Source: an uncultured Prevotella sp. (lineage in GTDB: Bacteria > Bacteroidota > Bacteroidia > Bacteroidales > Bacteroidaceae). From it: a DNA stretch of 8,780 bases. The stretch spans positions 1 to 8,780 of the forward strand of contig CAKPWR010000081.1 in NCBI GenBank assembly GCA_934196725.1, given 5' to 3'. Below the pieces are notes generated by a model. That model was not told the DNA's origin. It did not search any database and was given only the letters and a program-made list of their open reading frames with translations. Positions within the stretch are counted from its first letter, which is position 1. The number at the start of each line of letters is the position of its first letter. This document shows, piece after piece, positions 1 to 6,622 of this stretch. A program made the translations under genes and the position numbers.

Positions 1-68
1 AGCGCTGCGGCAAGACTCGTCTTTCCGCTCGCAGTAGGACCTAATATGGTAATCATCGTCTGTTTCAT
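1..68 (-). CDS. miaA: tRNA dimethylallyltransferase, N-terminal fragment
   Basis: The visible 22 codons read MKQTMITILGPTASGKTSLA and then run off the left edge. GPTASGKT (residues 10-17) is the P-loop typical of MiaA, which transfers a dimethylallyl group to A37 of tRNAs that read U-starting codons. The family is normally about 300 aa, so over 90% lies outside the window. Two starts are possible: the ATG at 68 or the ATG four codons later at 56, which would give MITILGPTASGKT. A consensus promoter ends only 4 nt before the first ATG, so the first start implies a leaderless mRNA and the second gives a short leader. The gene follows gap on the same strand but is separated from it by a strong terminator, so it is probably transcribed independently. 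The family call is confident despite the short fragment, because the P-loop context is distinctive. Confidence 0.82.
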   Translation of the reverse strand, partial: MKQTMITILGPTASGKTSLAAA

Positions 69-72
69 GCCG

Positions 73-103
73 CAAAGTTAAGACAAATACTTGAAATCAC
101 AAA
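73..103 (-). promoter_or_regulatory. Bacteroidetes-type promoter for miaA
   Basis: On the minus strand, TTTG (103-100) is followed by a 19-nt spacer and TAACTTTG (80-73). This matches the Bacteroidetes primary-sigma consensus TTTG/TAnnTTTG. The -7 box ends 4 nt before the ATG at 68, so the expected transcription start falls on or beside that ATG. Confidence 0.65.
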
Positions 104-112
104 ATAAAAAGC

Positions 113-150
113 AAAAAAAATGCCGCCCAGCATCAGAAATGCTGGGCGGC
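113..150 (-). terminator. Rho-independent terminator of gap
   Basis: A perfect 12-bp GC-rich stem (122-133 with 139-150) encloses a 5-nt loop. On the minus strand it is followed by one A and then eight Ts (120-113). It lies 30 bp past the gap stop codon and separates gap from miaA. Confidence 0.93.
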
Positions 151-180
151 CATATTTCTTAATCGTTAAGAGGCAACGAA

Positions 181-1236
<1,056 letters not shown>

Positions 1237-1258
1237 TTAAAAATTATTTCTTTTAAGC

Positions 1259-1285
1259 TATCAAGCGAATCCGAAGGAGCTGATA
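1259..1285 (-). other. Imperfect hairpin in the gap leader
   Basis: In the predicted gap leader, TATCAGC (1285-1279) pairs with GC-T-TGATA (1266-1259, one bulged base), and an inner TCC/GGA stem closes a small loop. It lies about 50 nt before the start codon and is not followed by a T-run, so it is not a terminator. It may stabilise the mRNA; no function is shown. Confidence 0.3.
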
Positions 1286-1331
1286 ACACCTTTTTTCATC
1301 CCTGTCAAGCACTTTTTCTTCTTTACGAGCG

Positions 1332-1363
1332 CAAAGTTACAAAAAATTTTCTAACTTTGCAAC
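1332..1363 (-). promoter_or_regulatory. Probable promoter of gap
   Basis: The minus-strand -7 box TAACTTTG (1339-1332) lies 20 nt downstream of GTTG (1363-1360), a three-of-four match to the -33 TTTG. The expected transcript start near 1327 leaves a leader of about 115 nt. The -7 box is also one arm of an inverted repeat with 1352-1360. Confidence 0.6.
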
Positions 1364-1534
1364 CAGAATGAGTATTAAATAAGTTAAAAAAGAATGAGTG
1401 AGTGCCAATAATAACGGTTTTTTAATATTAAACACTTCATACTGACAACTCCATATTGCAAAATTCATTTCTTTACAGACGGAAACATGGGCATGGTCAG
1501 TAACCAAAGAACCAATATGTACTTGCTCTTTCCT

Positions 1535-1568
1535 ACATTATTATATATAGGACATTATTATATATAGG
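1535..1568. repeat. 17-bp perfect tandem duplication upstream of mscL
   Basis: The unit ACATTATTATATATAGG occurs twice without a spacer (1535-1551 and 1552-1568) and ends 39 bp before the mscL start. Both copies are identical, suggesting a recent slippage duplication. The unit is AT-rich and sits where the mscL promoter or leader would be, so copy number could affect expression; that is inference. Confidence 0.9.
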
Positions 1569-1607
1569 AAGATTTTTTATAATATAAACTTTTAAGATTT
1601 TAGAGTT

Positions 1608-2036
1608 ATGAGTAAATTTTTAAATGAATTCAAACAGTTTGCCATGCGCGGAAACGTTCTCGACATGGCTGTCGGTGTTATCATCGGTGGTGCCTTTGGC
1701 AAAATCGTGAGTTCCGTAGTTGACGACATCATCATGCCACCTATCGGATGGCTCATCGGCGGTGTTAACTTTGCCGACCTCAAGGTAACCCTTCCTTCCG
1801 TAAATGTGGCGGGCGAGGAACTCAAGGCTGCTACCATTAACTATGGCAATTTCCTGCAGACCACCTTCGACTTCCTCATCGTTGCTTTCTGTATCTTCAT
1901 GCTCATCAAGGTAGTCAACAAGGTTACAGCCAAGAAAGAAGAAGAGAAGCCGGCAGAAACTCCTAAGGCTCCAGAGCCAAGCAACGAAGAAAAACTCCTC
2001 ATGGAAATTCGTGACCTCCTGAAGAATCAGAAATAA
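1608..2036 (+). CDS. mscL: Large-conductance mechanosensitive channel MscL
   Basis: MscL is a homo-oligomeric (typically pentameric) inner-membrane channel that opens under membrane tension to release solutes during hypo-osmotic shock. The 142-aa protein matches the family length (E. coli 136 aa). An amphipathic N-terminal helix (residues 1-13) precedes the hallmark pore helix [20 protein letters not shown] and [15 protein letters not shown] (about 11-45). A periplasmic loop follows (about 46-80), then TM2 (about 82-104, [20 protein letters not shown]) and a charged linker rich in K, E and P (105-128). The C-terminal helix [17 protein letters not shown] forms the cytoplasmic bundle in characterised homologues. 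The start was chosen because [16 protein letters not shown] aligns with the usual N-terminus. No clear Shine-Dalgarno is visible, which is normal in this phylum. It is the only plus-strand gene here and converges on guaA. Confidence 0.97.
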   Translation: MSKFLNEFKQFAMRGNVLDMAVGVIIGGAFGKIVSSVVDDIIMPPIGWLIGGVNFADLKVTLPSVNVAGEELKAATINYGNFLQTTFDFLIVAFCIFMLIKVVNKVTAKKEEEKPAETPKAPEPSNEEKLLMEIRDLLKNQK

Positions 2037-2037
2037 C

Positions 2038-2071
2038 AAAAAAAGTCGCCCTTTAAAAAGGCGACTTTTTT
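2038..2071. terminator. Bidirectional terminator shared by mscL and guaA
   Basis: A 6-bp GC-rich stem GTCGCC/GGCGAC (2045-2050 with 2060-2065) is flanked by seven As on the left and six Ts on the right, so it has a T-run on either strand. It fills the 41 bp between the two converging stop codons and should serve both genes. Confidence 0.92.
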
Positions 2072-2077
2072 ATAGGA

Positions 2078-3688
2078 TTATTCCCACTCGATTGTCGAAG
2101 GTGGTTTTGAAGAGATGTCATAGCAAACGCGGTTAACACCCTTTACCTTGTTGATGATCTCATTACTTACCTTAGCCATAAAGTCGTATGGAAGATGAGC
2201 CCAGTCAGCAGTCATCGCATCAGTACTTGTTACGGCACGCAATGCAACAGGATGCTCGTATGTACGCTCATCACCCATCACACCTACTGAACGGACAGTA
2301 GAAAGCAATACGGTACCAGCCTGCCAGATCTGGTCATAGAGAGAAACCTCAATCTCGCCATTCTGCATGTCAGCAGGAACACCGGCAGCCAGAACGCGGC
2401 GAGCTTCCTCACCACTCAACTTCACCTTATACTCACGCAAGCCACGGATATAGATATCATCTGCATCCTGGAGAATGCGTACCTTCTCAGGAGTGATATC
2501 GCCCAAGATACGGACAGCCAAACCTGGACCAGGGAATGGATGACGGGTAATCAGGTGCTCAGGCATACCCATAGAGCGACCTACACGACGAACCTCATCC
2601 TTGAACAGCCACTTCAATGGCTCACACAACTGGAGGTTCATCTCCTTAGGAAGACCACCTACGTTGTGATGACTCTTGATGACCTTACCGGTAATGTTCA
2701 AGCTCTCGATACGGTCTGGATAGATAGTACCCTGAGCCAGCCACTTAGCACCAGTCTGCTTCTTTGCCTCAGCATTGAAAACCTCCACAAAGTCGCGGCC
2801 GATAATCTTACGCTTCTCCTCTGGGTCAGTAACACCAGCCAAATCTGCGAAGAACTTCTCTGAAGCATCAACACCAATCACGTTCAAGCCCAAGCACTTG
2901 TAATCCTCCATTACATCACGGAACTCATTCTTGCGGAGCATACCGTGGTCAACGAAGATACAGGTAAGGTTCTTGCCGATAGCCTTGTTCAGGAGAACGG
3001 CAGCCACACTTGAGTCAACACCGCCAGAAAGACCGAGGATAACCTTATCGTCGCCCAACTGTTCCTTCAACTCAGCAACCGTTGTCTCAACGAAAGAGTC
3101 AGCACTCCAGTCCTGCTTGCTACCACAGATATCTACCACGAAGTTCTTCAGGAGCTGTGTACCCTGCAAAGAGTGGAACACCTCTGGGTGGAACTGTACT
3201 GCCCATACAGGCTGTTTGGTAGAAGCATAAGCAGCATACTTCACATTAGCAGTAGAAGCAATGCACTTATAATCTTCTGGGATAGCAGTGATGGTATCAC
3301 CATGGCTCATCCAAACCTGAGAGTTCTCGATGAATCCCTTGAACAAAGGATTCTCCTTGTCGAACTGCTCCAAGTTAGCACGACCATACTCACGGCTGTC
3401 AGCAGCCTCTACCTTACCGCCCTGGGCGTAAGAGAGGAACTGAGCACCGTAGCAGATGCCGAGCACAGGAATGCGGCCAATAAACTGGCTCAGATCAACC
3501 TTGAAAGCTTCCGGATCATGAACGGAATAAGGGCTACCGCTCAAGATGACACCAATCACAGATGGGTCGTCCTTTGGAAACTTGTTGTAAGGCATAATCT
3601 CGCAGAAGGTATCAAGTTCACGAACACGACGGCCAATCAGCTGTGTGGTCTGTGAACCGAAATCCAAAATAATAATCTTCTGTTGCAT
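2078..3688 (-). CDS. guaA: Glutamine-hydrolysing GMP synthase
   Basis: GuaA converts XMP, ATP and glutamine to GMP in the cytoplasm, the last step of guanine nucleotide synthesis. The 536-aa protein has an N-terminal class I glutamine amidotransferase domain (about 1-190) with nucleophile C79 in GICYGAQ and the H167/E169 pair in QFHPEV. It is followed by the ATP-pyrophosphatase domain with P-loop SGGVDSS (221-227). The C-terminal dimerisation/XMP-binding region contains [12 protein letters not shown] and ends in the standard KPPSTIEWE. The start at 3688 ([13 protein letters not shown]) matches the family. The frame stays open to 3784, but those 32 codons are translated 7-bp repeats ([12 protein letters not shown]...) and are almost certainly leader. 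The upstream nucleotidyltransferase is 148 bp away; I found no clear promoter in between, so read-through is possible. Confidence 0.97.
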   Translation of the reverse strand: MQQKIIILDFGSQTTQLIGRRVRELDTFCEIMPYNKFPKDDPSVIGVILSGSPYSVHDPEAFKVDLSQFIGRIPVLGICYGAQFLSYAQGGKVEAADSREYGRANLEQFDKENPLFKGFIENSQVWMSHGDTITAIPEDYKCIASTANVKYAAYASTKQPVWAVQFHPEVFHSLQGTQLLKNFVVDICGSKQDWSADSFVETTVAELKEQLGDDKVILGLSGGVDSSVAAVLLNKAIGKNLTCIFVDHGMLRKNEFRDVMEDYKCLGLNVIGVDASEKFFADLAGVTDPEEKRKIIGRDFVEVFNAEAKKQTGAKWLAQGTIYPDRIESLNITGKVIKSHHNVGGLPKEMNLQLCEPLKWLFKDEVRRVGRSMGMPEHLITRHPFPGPGLAVRILGDITPEKVRILQDADDIYIRGLREYKVKLSGEEARRVLAAGVPADMQNGEIEVSLYDQIWQAGTVLLSTVRSVGVMGDERTYEHPVALRAVTSTDAMTADWAHLPYDFMAKVSNEIINKVKGVNRVCYDISSKPPSTIEWE

Positions 3689-3693
3689 AATAT

Positions 3694-3770
3694 ATTTAAC
3701 TTTGAAATTTAAACTTGTTACTTTGAACGTTGAACTTTGAGCTTTGAACTTGTAACTTTGAAATTTGAAC
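3694..3770. repeat. Array of eleven degenerate 7-bp repeats upstream of guaA
   Basis: Eleven consecutive heptamers can be read on the plus strand with consensus TTTGAAC: ATTTAAC, TTTGAAA, TTTAAAC, TTGTTAC, TTTGAAC, GTTGAAC, TTTGAGC, TTTGAAC, TTGTAAC, TTTGAAA, TTTGAAC. A 19-nt direct repeat with one mismatch (3698-3716 and 3754-3772) lies within it. The array occupies the guaA leader, ending 5 nt before the start codon. A shorter, related heptamer run lies before groL. Confidence 0.85.
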
Positions 3771-3789
3771 TTTATGATTAGCAAAGACT

Positions 3790-3826
3790 ATTGAATTCTT
3801 CACTCTTCGTTCTTCACTCTTCACTT
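3790..3826. repeat. 37-bp dispersed heptamer element, copy A (upstream of guaA)
   Basis: This segment matches 8485-8521 at 36 of 37 positions. It contains four heptamers, TTCACTC TTCGTTC TTCACTC TTCACTT (3799-3826), preceded by ATTGAATTC. A further degenerate copy (CTCTTCACTT) runs up to and over the stop codon of the nucleotidyltransferase. A short CAAAG motif (3782-3786) and the guaA heptamer array follow on the guaA side, the same order as in the groL copy. Confidence 0.92.
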
Positions 3827-3836
3827 TCTCTGCTCT

Positions 3837-4577
3837 TCACTTTAATTCCTCCAGGAATGCTTCCGCCTCTTTCAGCGTCTCCTGCTTTCCCACATCCATC
3901 AGCTTGAGGTCGTTCTTCACATATCCCTCGATGCGAACCTTGTCGCAATGCTTCAGATAGAAATCCATGATAGGGAACTTGTCCGATTCCTCCTCCATCA
4001 ATGGGAAGAGCGCTGGGGCAACCATGTGAATGCCCGAGAAAGCATACATCTTATAATCTTTAGGATTGAGATCTGGATAAGGACTCTTTACCTCGCCCGT
4101 CTCTATATTCGTCCAACCTACCAATCGCATACTGTCATCAAAGAGCAGATAGCGCTTGGTCTTGCGTTCGCTCACCATCAGTCGTGCCGCTATCATGTCC
4201 TGACTCTCCATCTGGTAGAACTTCTTCAGATCCACATTGCTCAGAATATCCACGTTGTGGATGAGAATAGGCTCCGACTGGCTGAAGAGCGGCCATGCCT
4301 TCCGGATACCTCCACCCGTTTCGAGCAGCATTTCGCTCTCATCGCTGATACGGATATCCATACCGAAGTTATCATTTTCCCGGAGATAATCAATGATTTG
4401 ATTGGAGAAATGATGCACGTTCACTACAATGCGAGTGAAACCGGCATCCTTCAACTGAAAGATGACACGTTTGAGCAAAGGTTCTCCACCGACACTTACC
4501 AATGCCTTCGGAATACGGTCGGTAAGTGGCTTAAGGCGAGTGCCCAAACCTGCTGCGAATATCATTGCTTGCATCAT
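3837..4577 (-). CDS. MurU-like sugar-1-phosphate nucleotidyltransferase
   Basis: The 246-aa protein belongs to the NTP-transferase (Rossmann-like) family that couples a sugar 1-phosphate to a nucleotide, releasing pyrophosphate. Near the N-terminus is the signature AAGLGTRLKPLTDRIPKAL (about 8-26) that binds NTP and catalytic Mg. LLETGGGIRKA and the metal-binding NVDIL segment follow, a combination typical of MurU and related enzymes such as HddC. MurU makes UDP-MurNAc from MurNAc-1-phosphate; the AmgK-like kinase next door would supply that substrate, which is the main reason for preferring MurU. Substrate cannot be fixed from sequence, and other sugar phosphates remain possible. The ATG at 4577 or 4574 gives the family N-terminus; the frame is open to 4637, but that part crosses the promoter. 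The TGA stop lies inside the GAGTGAA-type repeat. It sits 79 bp after the kinase gene. Confidence 0.85.
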   Translation of the reverse strand: MMQAMIFAAGLGTRLKPLTDRIPKALVSVGGEPLLKRVIFQLKDAGFTRIVVNVHHFSNQIIDYLRENDNFGMDIRISDESEMLLETGGGIRKAWPLFSQSEPILIHNVDILSNVDLKKFYQMESQDMIAARLMVSERKTKRYLLFDDSMRLVGWTNIETGEVKSPYPDLNPKDYKMYAFSGIHMVAPALFPLMEEESDKFPIMDFYLKHCDKVRIEGYVKNDLKLMDVGKQETLKEAEAFLEELK

Positions 4578-4601
4578 TGCTGTATAGCTATATTTTAATG
4601 T

Positions 4602-4647
4602 GCGTGCAAATTTACTAACTTTTTGCGAGATAGCCAAATTTGCACGC
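4602..4647. repeat. Perfect 12-bp inverted repeat spanning the promoter
   Basis: The arms GCGTGCAAATTT (4602-4613) and AAATTTGCACGC (4636-4647) are exact reverse complements separated by 22 bp. The -33 and -7 boxes overlap the two arms, so a dimeric regulator bound here would cover the promoter. No T-run follows on either strand, which argues against a terminator. The arm spacing, roughly three helical turns centre to centre, suits two protein sites on one face of the DNA; this is inference. Confidence 0.8.
4607..4638 (-). promoter_or_regulatory. Consensus promoter for the nucleotidyltransferase
   Basis: On the minus strand TTTG (4638-4635), a 20-nt spacer and TAAATTTG (4614-4607) match the Bacteroidetes consensus fully. 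The predicted transcript begins near 4603, about 26 nt before the start codon. It allows the gene to be expressed separately from the kinase upstream. Confidence 0.65.
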
Positions 4648-4656
4648 CATTTATTC

Positions 4657-6204
4657 TTATTTTGCAGGCAAAACCTGCTCTATCTGTTGCTCACGATGAC
4701 AGATTTGCACTTCCACGCCAAACTTTTCGTGAATATGTTCGGCAAGATGCTGAGCGGAATACACACTGCGATGCTGACCGCCCGTGCAACCGAAACAGAA
4801 CATCAGAGAGGTAAAACCTCGCTGGATATATCGGTTCACGTGATGATCGGCAAGTGCATAGACATGCTCCAGGAACTGAAGAATCTCACCATCATCCTCC
4901 AGGAATCGGATCACCGGTTCGTCCAGGCCCGTCAACTTCTTGTAAGGCTCATAACGACCAGGATTGTGAGTGCTTCTACAGTCAAAGACATAACCGCCAC
5001 CATTGCCCGACGGATCTTCAGGAATACCCTTTTTAAAGGAGAAGCTGTAGACTCTCACTACCAGAGGTCCCTTGCCGTCATACTTGGAGAATGTTGCCGG
5101 TCCATCTTGTGGATGAGCACGATAAATATTATTATCTGTAGTCTTATATCCATCTGCACGTGTTACGGCAGCACTTTCGATGCGCTTGAACTGCGGCAAT
5201 TCGGTCAGTCTGCGAAGCATATCCATCATATATGGATAAGGGAACACCTTCTCACCCATCTTCAGAAGATCGCGAAGATTCTGAATGGCAGGTGGAATAC
5301 TGTCGAGGAAATGCTTCTTGCGCTCGAAATAGCCTCGGAAACCGTAAGCTCCCAACACCTGCAAGGTGCGGAAGAGCACAAAGAGACTCAGACGATTCAC
5401 GAAATGACGGACCGAAGGAACCTCCGTATAGTTCTTGAGCGACTGATAATACTCCCAAACCAACTCCCGGCGGAGCTTGAAGGAATATTTGGCTGACGCC
5501 TGCCAGAGGAAGGAAGCCAGATCATAATAGAAAGGACCCTTTCTGCCACCTTGGAAATCAATGAAATAGGGATTGCCTTTTTCGTCCAACATAACGTTGC
5601 GAGCCTGGAAATCGCGATAAAGGAAACAATCCATCTTTTCAGAAGTCAGATCCTTTGCAAACAACCGGAAGTTGGCTTCAAGTTTCAGCTCGTGGAAATC
5701 CAGATCGGTAGGTTTCAAGAAACAATACTTGAAATAGTTGAGGTCAAAAAGAACACTATCCACATCAAATTCCGGTTGAGGATAGCAATTGGACCAGTCC
5801 AGACCGCGAGCACCACGCAACTGGATGTTAGGCAACTCACGGATTGTCTTCTTCAGAAGTTCCTTCTCCTTCTGATTATATCTTCCTCCAGCCTCACGAC
5901 CACCCTTGATAGCATCGAAAAGCGAAGTTCCACCTAAGTCTGTCTGGATATAGCAAAGCTGATCCTCGCTCACAGCCAAAATCTTAGGTACGGGCAACTG
6001 TCGGAGGTTGAAATGATTAGCAAGATAAACGAAGGCATGATCTTCATCACGACTGGTGCCCACAACACCAATCACCGTATCTCCATCTTGCTTGATGATA
6101 CGGAAATACTGACGGTTGCTCCCCTGCCCTGCCAACTTGATGACATCCGCAGGTTCCTCGCCAGCCCATTGCTTATAAAGATTAATTAGCTTTTCCATCA
6201 TCAT
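4657..6204 (-). CDS. AmgK-like sugar kinase fused to a RapZ C-terminal domain
   Basis: This is a 515-aa two-domain cytoplasmic protein. Residues about 1-330 form an aminoglycoside-phosphotransferase fold: a nucleotide-binding N-lobe (GQGSNRQYFRI, 26-36), catalytic loop LYRDFQARNVML with D198 and N203, and metal-binding IDFQGGRKGPFYYDLASFL (D216). This resembles AmgK, which phosphorylates MurNAc or GlcNAc at C1. Residues about 383-505 are a RapZ C-terminal domain: VRVYSFSFKKGIP, YVFDCRSTHNPGR, LTGLDEPV and FGCTGGQHRSVYSAQHLAE. In E. coli RapZ this domain binds glucosamine-6-phosphate and the sRNA GlmZ. The N-terminal Walker-type half of canonical RapZ is absent, replaced by the kinase. The MurU-like neighbour supports a muramic-acid recycling role. 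Three ATGs in a row (6204, 6201, 6198) are possible starts and overlap the end of the preceding gene, suggesting translational coupling. Confidence 0.88.
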   Translation of the reverse strand: MMMEKLINLYKQWAGEEPADVIKLAGQGSNRQYFRIIKQDGDTVIGVVGTSRDEDHAFVYLANHFNLRQLPVPKILAVSEDQLCYIQTDLGGTSLFDAIKGGREAGGRYNQKEKELLKKTIRELPNIQLRGARGLDWSNCYPQPEFDVDSVLFDLNYFKYCFLKPTDLDFHELKLEANFRLFAKDLTSEKMDCFLYRDFQARNVMLDEKGNPYFIDFQGGRKGPFYYDLASFLWQASAKYSFKLRRELVWEYYQSLKNYTEVPSVRHFVNRLSLFVLFRTLQVLGAYGFRGYFERKKHFLDSIPPAIQNLRDLLKMGEKVFPYPYMMDMLRRLTELPQFKRIESAAVTRADGYKTTDNNIYRAHPQDGPATFSKYDGKGPLVVRVYSFSFKKGIPEDPSGNGGGYVFDCRSTHNPGRYEPYKKLTGLDEPVIRFLEDDGEILQFLEHVYALADHHVNRYIQRGFTSLMFCFGCTGGQHRSVYSAQHLAEHIHEKFGVEVQICHREQQIEQVLPAK

Positions 6205-6397
6205 TCAGTTTACGACGTTTTCTATTATCGTCTATCTTCTGAGCGAAGTTATCACCGATAAAGAGAAGCAATAAAATACCAAGCGTAGTGAGGAATGAAT
6301 TAGTAGTTGTCATTCCCAACTCAGCCTTTGTTATATAAATAAGTCCACCGATAACAATCAGGAAGACCAATGCTTTTTTCCAATCAATATTCTTCAT
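6182..6397 (-). CDS. Small two-helix membrane protein, unknown function
   Basis: I do not recognise the family. The 71-aa product has two hydrophobic stretches, about residues 9-24 (ALVFLIVIGGLIYITK) and 33-49 (NSFLTTLGILLLLFIG), joined by a short polar turn. A strongly basic and polar tail follows (QKIDDNRKRRKLNDDGKAN), so both ends are probably cytoplasmic. It has a full consensus promoter whose -7 box ends 4 nt before the ATG. Its last 23 nt overlap the kinase/RapZ start in another frame (AATGATGATGG), so the two are likely one transcript with coupled translation. No other in-frame ATG occurs before codon 29, which would remove the first helix, so the start at 6397 is favoured. It could anchor or regulate the kinase, but nothing in the sequence proves that. 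Confidence 0.75.
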   Translation of the reverse strand: MKNIDWKKALVFLIVIGGLIYITKAELGMTTTNSFLTTLGILLLLFIGDNFAQKIDDNRKRRKLNDDGKAN

Positions 6398-6401
6398 GCT
6401 G

Positions 6402-6432
6402 CAAAATTACACAATAAATTCGAAAACACAAA
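6402..6432 (-). promoter_or_regulatory. Promoter for the small membrane protein-kinase operon
   Basis: The minus strand shows TTTG (6432-6429), a 19-nt spacer and TAATTTTG (6409-6402), a full match to the consensus. The -7 box ends 4 nt before the ATG at 6397, the same geometry as at miaA, implying a leaderless or nearly leaderless mRNA. Confidence 0.65.
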
Positions 6433-6441
6433 ATAAATAAC

Positions 6442-6476
6442 AAAAAAAAATCGGATGTCTCACGACAACCGATTTT
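6442..6476 (-). terminator. Terminator of the candidate small RNA
   Basis: On the minus strand AAAATCGG pairs with CCGATTTT (6476-6469 with 6454-6447). After a single mismatch, TGTC pairs with GACA around a GTGA tetraloop, and nine Ts follow (6450-6442). No protein gene ends just before it, so it most likely ends the short transcript starting near 6618. Confidence 0.85.
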
Positions 6477-6619
6477 CAAAAACAAACTACTTAAAAACTA
6501 ATCTACTAAAACAAATCAAAAAAATATTTTAATTGTACACAGACCTCACGGTCTTCATACAATACAATCAAACATAGATCGATAATCTCCTCTGTAAGAG
6601 AATAACTATCTTTATTCGA
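6442..6619 (-). ncRNA. Candidate small RNA gene of about 175 nt
   Basis: A full consensus promoter (6654-6623) and a strong terminator (6476-6442) delimit a transcript of roughly 175 nt that holds no convincing protein gene. Its middle (6563-6532) folds into ATTGTA/TACAAT, a 3x3 internal loop and AGACC/GGTCT closed by GTGA, a GNRA-type tetraloop. The terminator stem has the same GTGA loop. The 3' half between them is U-rich and looks unpaired. The 5' part has weaker pairing options (ATAG with CTAT; CTC with GAG). The size is close to that of 6S RNA, but the ends do not pair as 6S ends do, so I do not assign a family. A frame open through the 5' part (ending DLF, stop near 6506) lacks an ATG inside the transcript; a 9-codon ATG ORF (MKTVRSVYN) overlaps the hairpin. 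A peptide-coding role is not excluded. Confidence 0.5.
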
Positions 6620-6622
6620 GTG

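Noticed and set aside
3689..3784. In-frame N-terminal extension of guaA beginning at 3784
   Set aside because: The 32 extra residues are translated 7-bp repeats with no family counterpart; [13 protein letters not shown] at 3688 is the normal GuaA start.
3694..3842. CRISPR-like array
   Set aside because: The repeats are 7-bp units with no intervening unique spacers, and there is no cas gene nearby.
4578..4637. Upstream ATG of the nucleotidyltransferase at 4637
   Set aside because: The extra 20 residues cross the consensus promoter and half of the inverted repeat; the family begins at the MMQAMIFAAGLGTR position.
4600..5496. 298-codon plus-strand ORF opposite the kinase/RapZ gene
   Set aside because: It is antisense to a gene with clear kinase and RapZ motifs, and it starts within the inverted repeat.
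6442..6619. 6S RNA identity for the candidate small RNA
   Set aside because: Length is similar, but I could not find the long closing stem between the two ends or the central bubble that define 6S RNA.
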